NCBI RefSeq assembly: GCF_026683955.1
Contig: NZ_CP113343.1
Coordinates: 2,666,001 to 2,730,000, forward strand
Length of the DNA: 64,000 bases
Direction of reading: 5' to 3'
From: Arthrobacter sp. MMS18-M83
GTDB taxonomy: Bacteria > Actinomycetota > Actinomycetes > Actinomycetales > Micrococcaceae
Made by a program: the position numbers and the translations under genes. This document shows, piece after piece, positions 60,244 to 64,000 of the stretch. The notes below the pieces were generated by a model. That model searched no databases. It saw only the letters and a program-made list of their open reading frames with translations, and was not told the origin of the DNA. Position 1 is the first letter of the stretch. Each line of letters starts with the position of its first letter.

Positions 60244-61509
60244 ATGACGACGACGTCCGACGACACTTCCGCAGAACTGAATGCCGTTTTTCCGCACGGC
60301 GCTGTTTTCCCGATAGGCACCACGGAGCCCGAATATGTCCTGAACGAGGCCCTGGACCCGGATCCGGCCTCCGTTTTCAAGGACATCAGCAACGAGGACC
60401 GCGCCTACTGGGATCGCGCCCGGGCCTTTGTCCAAAATGAAGTCCTCCCGGTCATCGCGGGCTACTGGGAGCGCGCAGAGTACCCGCTGCACCTCGTGAA
60501 GCGTCTGGGCGAACTCGACCTTCTGCGCGACGGGATCGACGTCGACGGGTTCCCGGCCATGAGCAAGACCGCCGCCGGGCTGGTCACCATGGAGCTGAGC
60601 CGCGGCGACGGCTCCATCGGCACGGTGGTGGCGGTCCAAGGTGGTTTGGCTTTGCGTTCCGTGGCCGAATGCGGATCTCCCGAACAGCAGGCCCGCTGGC
60701 TTCCAGCGCTTTCCCGGGCCGAGGAATATGGCGCGTTCGCCTTGACCGAGCCGGCGCACGGCTCCGATTCGGTAGGGCTCGAAACCACCGCAACAGCCGT
60801 CGAGGGCGGTTATGTCCTCAATGGCGAAAAGAAGTGGATCGGCAACGGCTCGATCGGTGGCCTGACGGTGGTCTGGGCTCGTGGCGATGACGGGCAGGTC
60901 CATGGCTACCTTGTCCCGCAGGATTCCTCCGGCTACTCCGCCGCCACCATTGAGGGCAAGCTCTCCCTGCGGGCCATCTTTCAGGCGCACATCCGCTTGG
61001 AAAACGTCTTCGTGCCGGCGGAAAACGTCCTCCCGGGCGCAAGGAGTTTCAAGGACACCGCCCGCGTCCTTTTGGCGACCCGGCTGGGAGTGGCCTGGTC
61101 CGCCGTCGGGCATGCCACGGCCTGCTACGAGACTGCGGTGCAGTACGCCGCCCAGCGCCGGCAGTTCGGCCGCCCGCTGGCAGCTTCGCAGATTGTGCAG
61201 GAGCGTCTTGCCCGCATGCACTCCGAGCTCGCCACGATGCAACTCATGGTCATGCAGATGACCAGGCTGGACGAAGAGGGCGTCCTGACCCCCGCGCAGG
61301 CGGCGCTCGCAAAGTTCACGTGCACCCGGACCGCCCGCAGCATCGCCTCGAACGCGCGTGACCTGCTCGGCGGCAACGGAATCCTGTTGGCCAACCGCGT
61401 GGCACGGCACTTCGCCGATATCGAAGGCATCCATACATATGAGGGAACGGAGACCGTCCAGGCCCTGATCATAGGACGCTCCATTACGGGCATTTCCGCC
61501 TTCGCCTGA
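60244..61509 (+). CDS. Acyl-CoA dehydrogenase
   Basis: The 421-residue protein is an FAD-dependent acyl-CoA dehydrogenase of the glutaryl-CoA-like branch: AFALTEPAHGSDSVGLETTA, NGEKKWIGNGSIGGLTVVWA, RQFGRPLAASQIVQERLARM and, near the end, THTYEGTETVQAL-like IHTYEGTETVQALIIG, where the Glu is the catalytic base. It removes two hydrogens from an acyl-CoA; a dicarboxylic or short-chain substrate is likely. No CoA ligase or electron-transfer partner is next to it. Confidence 0.92.
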   Translation: MTTTSDDTSAELNAVFPHGAVFPIGTTEPEYVLNEALDPDPASVFKDISNEDRAYWDRARAFVQNEVLPVIAGYWERAEYPLHLVKRLGELDLLRDGIDVDGFPAMSKTAAGLVTMELSRGDGSIGTVVAVQGGLALRSVAECGSPEQQARWLPALSRAEEYGAFALTEPAHGSDSVGLETTATAVEGGYVLNGEKKWIGNGSIGGLTVVWARGDDGQVHGYLVPQDSSGYSAATIEGKLSLRAIFQAHIRLENVFVPAENVLPGARSFKDTARVLLATRLGVAWSAVGHATACYETAVQYAAQRRQFGRPLAASQIVQERLARMHSELATMQLMVMQMTRLDEEGVLTPAQAALAKFTCTRTARSIASNARDLLGGNGILLANRVARHFADIEGIHTYEGTETVQALIIGRSITGISAFA

Positions 61510-61546
61510 GCGGCTTGCTCTTGCCCTGCCCTGTGACGCTCGCTCA

Positions 61547-61610
61547 GATTTGAGCCCTTTTGACGGAACGCTCCTGCACATCTGAGCCCTTTTGACGGAA
61601 CGCTCCTGCA
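61547..61610. repeat. Two tandem 32-bp repeats of a dispersed element
   Basis: A 32-base unit (core ttttgacggaacgctcctgca) at 61547..61578 is repeated at 61579..61610 with two mismatches. Similar sequence occurs near 52823 and, in inverse orientation, at 62661..62773. It lies between convergent genes. Confidence 0.75.
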
Positions 61611-61662
61611 GATCCGCAGGCCCTATTTCCCTCTGCTCGGTGTGGTCGCTGGAGCCATTGCG

Positions 61663-62637
61663 TCACTCCACCACGGCAATCGCGAAGCCGCCCCACGCGC
61701 GCTTCTTCTTGGTCTCACGACCGAGCACGTGCTGTTCGAGTAGCGCCAACCCACAGGATCGGAGAAGTTCGGATAGACGCTCCCGCGACGGCGGTGCACT
61801 GTCCACGCCGAACTTCAACGGTCCTCCCACTGCTTTGGCCGCAGCCCTCCCGAATCGCCAATAAGGCATACTCGACTCGAGGGTCTCGGTCGTGAAGTAG
61901 TCGAACGCGAGCAGGCTGCCCTTGGCGCAACTCGCAACCTTGCTCAGTGTGTCCTCGATCGCTCTCCGGTCGAGGTACATCGTCACGCCCTCCCAGAGGA
62001 ACAGAGCTGGGCGCCGGGGGTCGAACCCGGCGTCCACGAGTTTGGCGAGCCAGTCGTCCTTCTCGAAGTCCGCGGGCACGAACGTGACCCTAGGTGCGTC
62101 GATTCGTGCCTTGATCAGTATGTCGCGCTTGACGGCCTGCGTCTTCGGGGCATCGATCTCGAAGGAAGTGACCGGGGCGTCCTGCGGGAGGCGGTATGGG
62201 CGCGTGTCGAAGCCGGCTCCGAGGATGACCAACTGGTCGATCCCCGGAAGGAAGCGGTCCAAGGCCCCGTCGAAGAACGTGACCCTGGCCGACGCCTCGG
62301 CTTGTGGAGGTATCTCGCCCTCGAAGGGGTACCGGAAGGCCTTCGGGACGAAGCCCGTGACGCGGTGCGCGAAGACCGTCGGCCAAAATGCCAGCCGCAT
62401 ACCCAGCCAAGGCACTCCGGGCAGGATGGGCAACAGCCGGTTCGCGGCCTGGTCTTCTCGTAGGCCGAAATTGTGCATCGCCCACCTCACGGTGAGCGGT
62501 GCTTGCGCGCTTGTCGACACGCCGGAAGGCCTCGCGGCCAGGAGCTTGCCTACCCAGATCGCATAGCCGAGCAGCGAGACCGGGAGCAGCACAGTACTGA
62601 GCGCATAGAAGGCGACGGCGGCACTAGGCTTGCGCAT
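61663..62637 (-). CDS. SAM-dependent methyltransferase (LCMT/PPM1-like)
   Basis: The 324-residue protein has the leucine-carboxyl-methyltransferase-type SAM motif VILGAGFDTRPYRL and the following FEIDAPKTQAVKRD, FVPADFEKDDWLAKLVDAGF and ALFLWEGVTMYLDRRAIE. The family (TIGR00027) is common in actinobacteria and acts on unknown acids. The N-terminus has a hydrophobic stretch (VAFYALSTVLLPVSLLGYAI) that could bind the membrane. ATG 62637 has AAAGGGA before it; the frame is open further upstream into the repeats. Confidence 0.88.
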   Translation of the reverse strand: MRKPSAAVAFYALSTVLLPVSLLGYAIWVGKLLAARPSGVSTSAQAPLTVRWAMHNFGLREDQAANRLLPILPGVPWLGMRLAFWPTVFAHRVTGFVPKAFRYPFEGEIPPQAEASARVTFFDGALDRFLPGIDQLVILGAGFDTRPYRLPQDAPVTSFEIDAPKTQAVKRDILIKARIDAPRVTFVPADFEKDDWLAKLVDAGFDPRRPALFLWEGVTMYLDRRAIEDTLSKVASCAKGSLLAFDYFTTETLESSMPYWRFGRAAAKAVGGPLKFGVDSAPPSRERLSELLRSCGLALLEQHVLGRETKKKRAWGGFAIAVVE

Positions 62638-62660
62638 TCCCGGTCCCTTTCGGTTGGTGT

Positions 62661-62773
62661 CATATCTGCAGGAGCGTGGGGCGGGACGCTGCCATATGTG
62701 AGCGGGCGTCAGATTGAAGGCCGTCATATCTGCAGGAGGGTCGGGAAAGGGGCCTTCATATGTGAGCGAGCGT
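62661..62773. repeat. Two 49-bp repeat units, 64 bp apart
   Basis: Each unit starts catatctgcaggag and ends catatgtgagcg-gcgt (62661..62709 and 62725..62773). The ends form inverted-repeat-like partners (catatctgcagg with catatgtgagc), and the sequences gcaggagcgt and gagcgagcgt match the element at 61547 on the other strand. They lie upstream of the methyltransferase, inside a 345-base gap that holds no gene. Confidence 0.75.
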
Positions 62774-62931
62774 GCGGTTGGAGCAATCGATGAGGCGCTT
62801 AAAGACGAGGGCGGTTAAAGAAGAATCGAATTTCCGCGTCACGATTCGGCACCCGGTCCCACAAATCAGACAGCGCGCCATCGCGGTCCCCCGTACTTGG
62901 TGGCGCGTTTTCCGGTAGAGACCCCGGGAAG

Positions 62932-62960
62932 CTGTGGCCGGCCCTTGCGGCCGGCCACAG
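62932..62960 (-). terminator. Terminator after ptsH
   Basis: Perfect 12-base arms (ctgtggccggcc / ggccggccacag) with a 5-base loop lie 24 bases after the ptsH stop on the minus strand. No T run follows. Confidence 0.7.
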
Positions 62961-62983
62961 TCCCCACCCACTGGGCCCCGGCG

Positions 62984-63262
62984 CTAAACCGCGTCGAGGT
63001 CTGTTTCCAGCAGAGTTACCAGGGAATCCAAAGCAGCGTCGGCGCCGTCGCCCTCTGCCCGCAGCACCACGACGTCGCCTTTCGCCGCGCCGAGCGTCAT
63101 GAGCGAAAGGATGCTGGCGCCGTCGAGCGCGTCATCGGCGGGGGCTCCGGCCATCGCGATGGTCACTTCAACCGGGGATTCCCCTGCGGCTTCCGCGAAG
63201 ATCGCCGCAGGGCGGGCGTGCATTCCGGAGCGGCTGGCGATGATGGCGGTGCGTTCGGGCAT
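62984..63262 (-). CDS. ptsH: Phosphocarrier protein HPr
   Basis: The 92-residue protein is HPr of the sugar phosphotransferase system. His15 in SGMHARPA is the residue phosphorylated by enzyme I. The second site region SILSLMTLGAAKGD, with the Ser at the position of Ser46, is present, although HPr kinase is usually absent in actinobacteria. It follows ptsI by 41 bases on the same strand and receives phosphate from it. Confidence 0.95.
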   Translation of the reverse strand: MPERTAIIASRSGMHARPAAIFAEAAGESPVEVTIAMAGAPADDALDGASILSLMTLGAAKGDVVVLRAEGDGADAALDSLVTLLETDLDAV

Positions 63263-63303
63263 GGTTTCTCCTTTTGTTCAGATTGAGGTTGGTGCGGCGG
63301 GGC

Positions 63304-64000
63304 TCAGAGCCCGAGTTCCTCAAGGATCGGCAACTTGGCACGGACCCAGGCCTTGGCGTCGAGGGCGTCGGATGCGCTGAGCGCCAAGCGGGCCAGCTCC
63401 TGTGCCTGTTCCAGGGTCACCGTTTTGAGCACGGTTCCGACGGCGGCCAGGGACCGGGCGGTCATGGATAGTGTGGACACCCCCAGGCCAACAAGTACGA
63501 CGGCGAGGGCCGGGTCTGCGGCTGCTTCACCGCAGACGCCAACGGGTTTGTTGTTGCCCTCTTCCGCAGAGCCCGCGACGGTCAACTGCACCAAGCGCAG
63601 AACAGCAGGCTGCCACGGCGTGTTGAGCTCGGCAAGGGGGCCGAGTTGCCGGTCGGCGGCCATGGCGTACTGCGTGAGGTCGTTGGTGCCCAGGGATGCG
63701 AAGCCTACGTGGCGCAGAACCGAGGCCGAGGTCAGAGCCGCGGACGGAACTTCCACCATGACACCGGGAGTCTTGATCCCGGCGGCGTCACACAGCGAGG
63801 CGAAACGGGCGGCTTCGGCCGGCGTCGAGATCATGGGCGCCATGACCCAAACGTCGGCTTCTGATTCCTCGGCGGCTATGGCGATTGCCTCGAGTTGGCG
63901 TTCCAAAACGCCGGGCGTGGTGAAGTCGGTGCGGTAGCCGCGCACACCGAGGGCCGGGTTTGGTTCGGTGGCATCGGTGAGGAAGGGAAGGGGCTTGTCG
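63304..64000 (-). CDS. ptsI: PTS enzyme I, C-terminal part (partial)
   Basis: The frame is open from the stop at 63304 to the window edge and gives about 231 residues of the PEP-binding barrel of enzyme I: NPALGVRGYRTD, VWVMAPMISTPAEAARFA, PGVMVEVPSAAL, GTNDLTQYAMAADRQ and GVCGEAAADPALAVVLVGLG with the catalytic Cys. Enzyme I takes phosphate from PEP and passes it to HPr. The N-terminal His domain is outside the window. Confidence 0.95.
   Translation of the reverse strand, partial: DKPLPFLTDATEPNPALGVRGYRTDFTTPGVLERQLEAIAIAAEESEADVWVMAPMISTPAEAARFASLCDAAGIKTPGVMVEVPSAALTSASVLRHVGFASLGTNDLTQYAMAADRQLGPLAELNTPWQPAVLRLVQLTVAGSAEEGNNKPVGVCGEAAADPALAVVLVGLGVSTLSMTARSLAAVGTVLKTVTLEQAQELARLALSASDALDAKAWVRAKLPILEELGL

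Overview
The window is GC-rich, densely coded DNA with many GTG/TTG starts and gene overlaps. It comes from a high-GC actinobacterium, most likely Arthrobacter or a close relative (Pseudarthrobacter, Paenarthrobacter). The best single clue is an extradiol dioxygenase at 17685..18761 whose catalytic residues fall at the same numbers (H155, H200, H214, Y257, E267) as I recall for MndD of Arthrobacter globiformis. A mycothiol-dependent-isomerase-like gene also fits an actinobacterium. I saw no rRNA, tRNA, CRISPR array, transposase or phage module.

Layout. 1..4174: end of a potassium-uptake operon (kdpB 3' end, kdpC, kdpD, kdpE). 4201..11225: mixed genes, including a frameshifted isomerase-family gene, a short-chain dehydrogenase followed by an XRE regulator and a CMD protein, a tautomerase, a channel-like membrane protein, an NAD-dependent epimerase-like protein and an alpha/beta hydrolase. 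11299..20371: an aromatic catabolic locus. A divergent FAD monooxygenase faces an operon with a FAH-RraA fusion, a GntR regulator, hpaE, hpaD, hpaH and hpaI; together these take homoprotocatechuate to pyruvate and succinate semialdehyde. The usual HpaG and HpaF are absent. 20477..21482: two unrecognised convergent genes.

21768..30465: an aminotransferase and an RraA-type aldolase, a LysR regulator, then pxpABC (5-oxoprolinase), an MFS transporter and a dehydrogenase. This looks like a small catabolic island for an oxoproline-like compound. 30646..37670: thioesterase, a CtaG-like membrane protein behind a 21-codon open frame, GNAT, phosphatase, purB, a WXG100-like protein paired with a serine-hydrolase-like protein, and a YvlD-type membrane protein. 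37745..43483: hisC-type aminotransferase, then E1 alpha, E1 beta and E2 of a 2-oxoacid dehydrogenase behind a 38-bp near-palindrome, then a PAP2-family protein.

43480..52786: stress protein, aminotransferase, PEP-mutase-family protein, GerMN lipoprotein, FMN reductase facing a TetR regulator across an operator-like palindrome, a Gfo/Idh oxidoreductase, a protein with 11-residue repeats, an ECF sigma factor and its overlapping membrane partner. 53047..64000: alanine dehydrogenase facing a PucR-type regulator, a Pro/Thr-rich membrane protein, a flavoprotein monooxygenase facing a TetR gene over a perfect 33-bp palindrome, an excisionase-like protein, a second TetR with an acyl-CoA dehydrogenase, a methyltransferase, and ptsH with the 3' part of ptsI.

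Intergenic DNA is rich in long stem-loops and in a short dispersed repeat found in three gaps. The points most worth testing are the FAH-RraA fusion replacing HpaG, the stem-loops inside the hpa operon, the oxoproline-like catabolic island, the WXG100-like/hydrolase pair, and the 38-bp palindrome before the E1 alpha gene.
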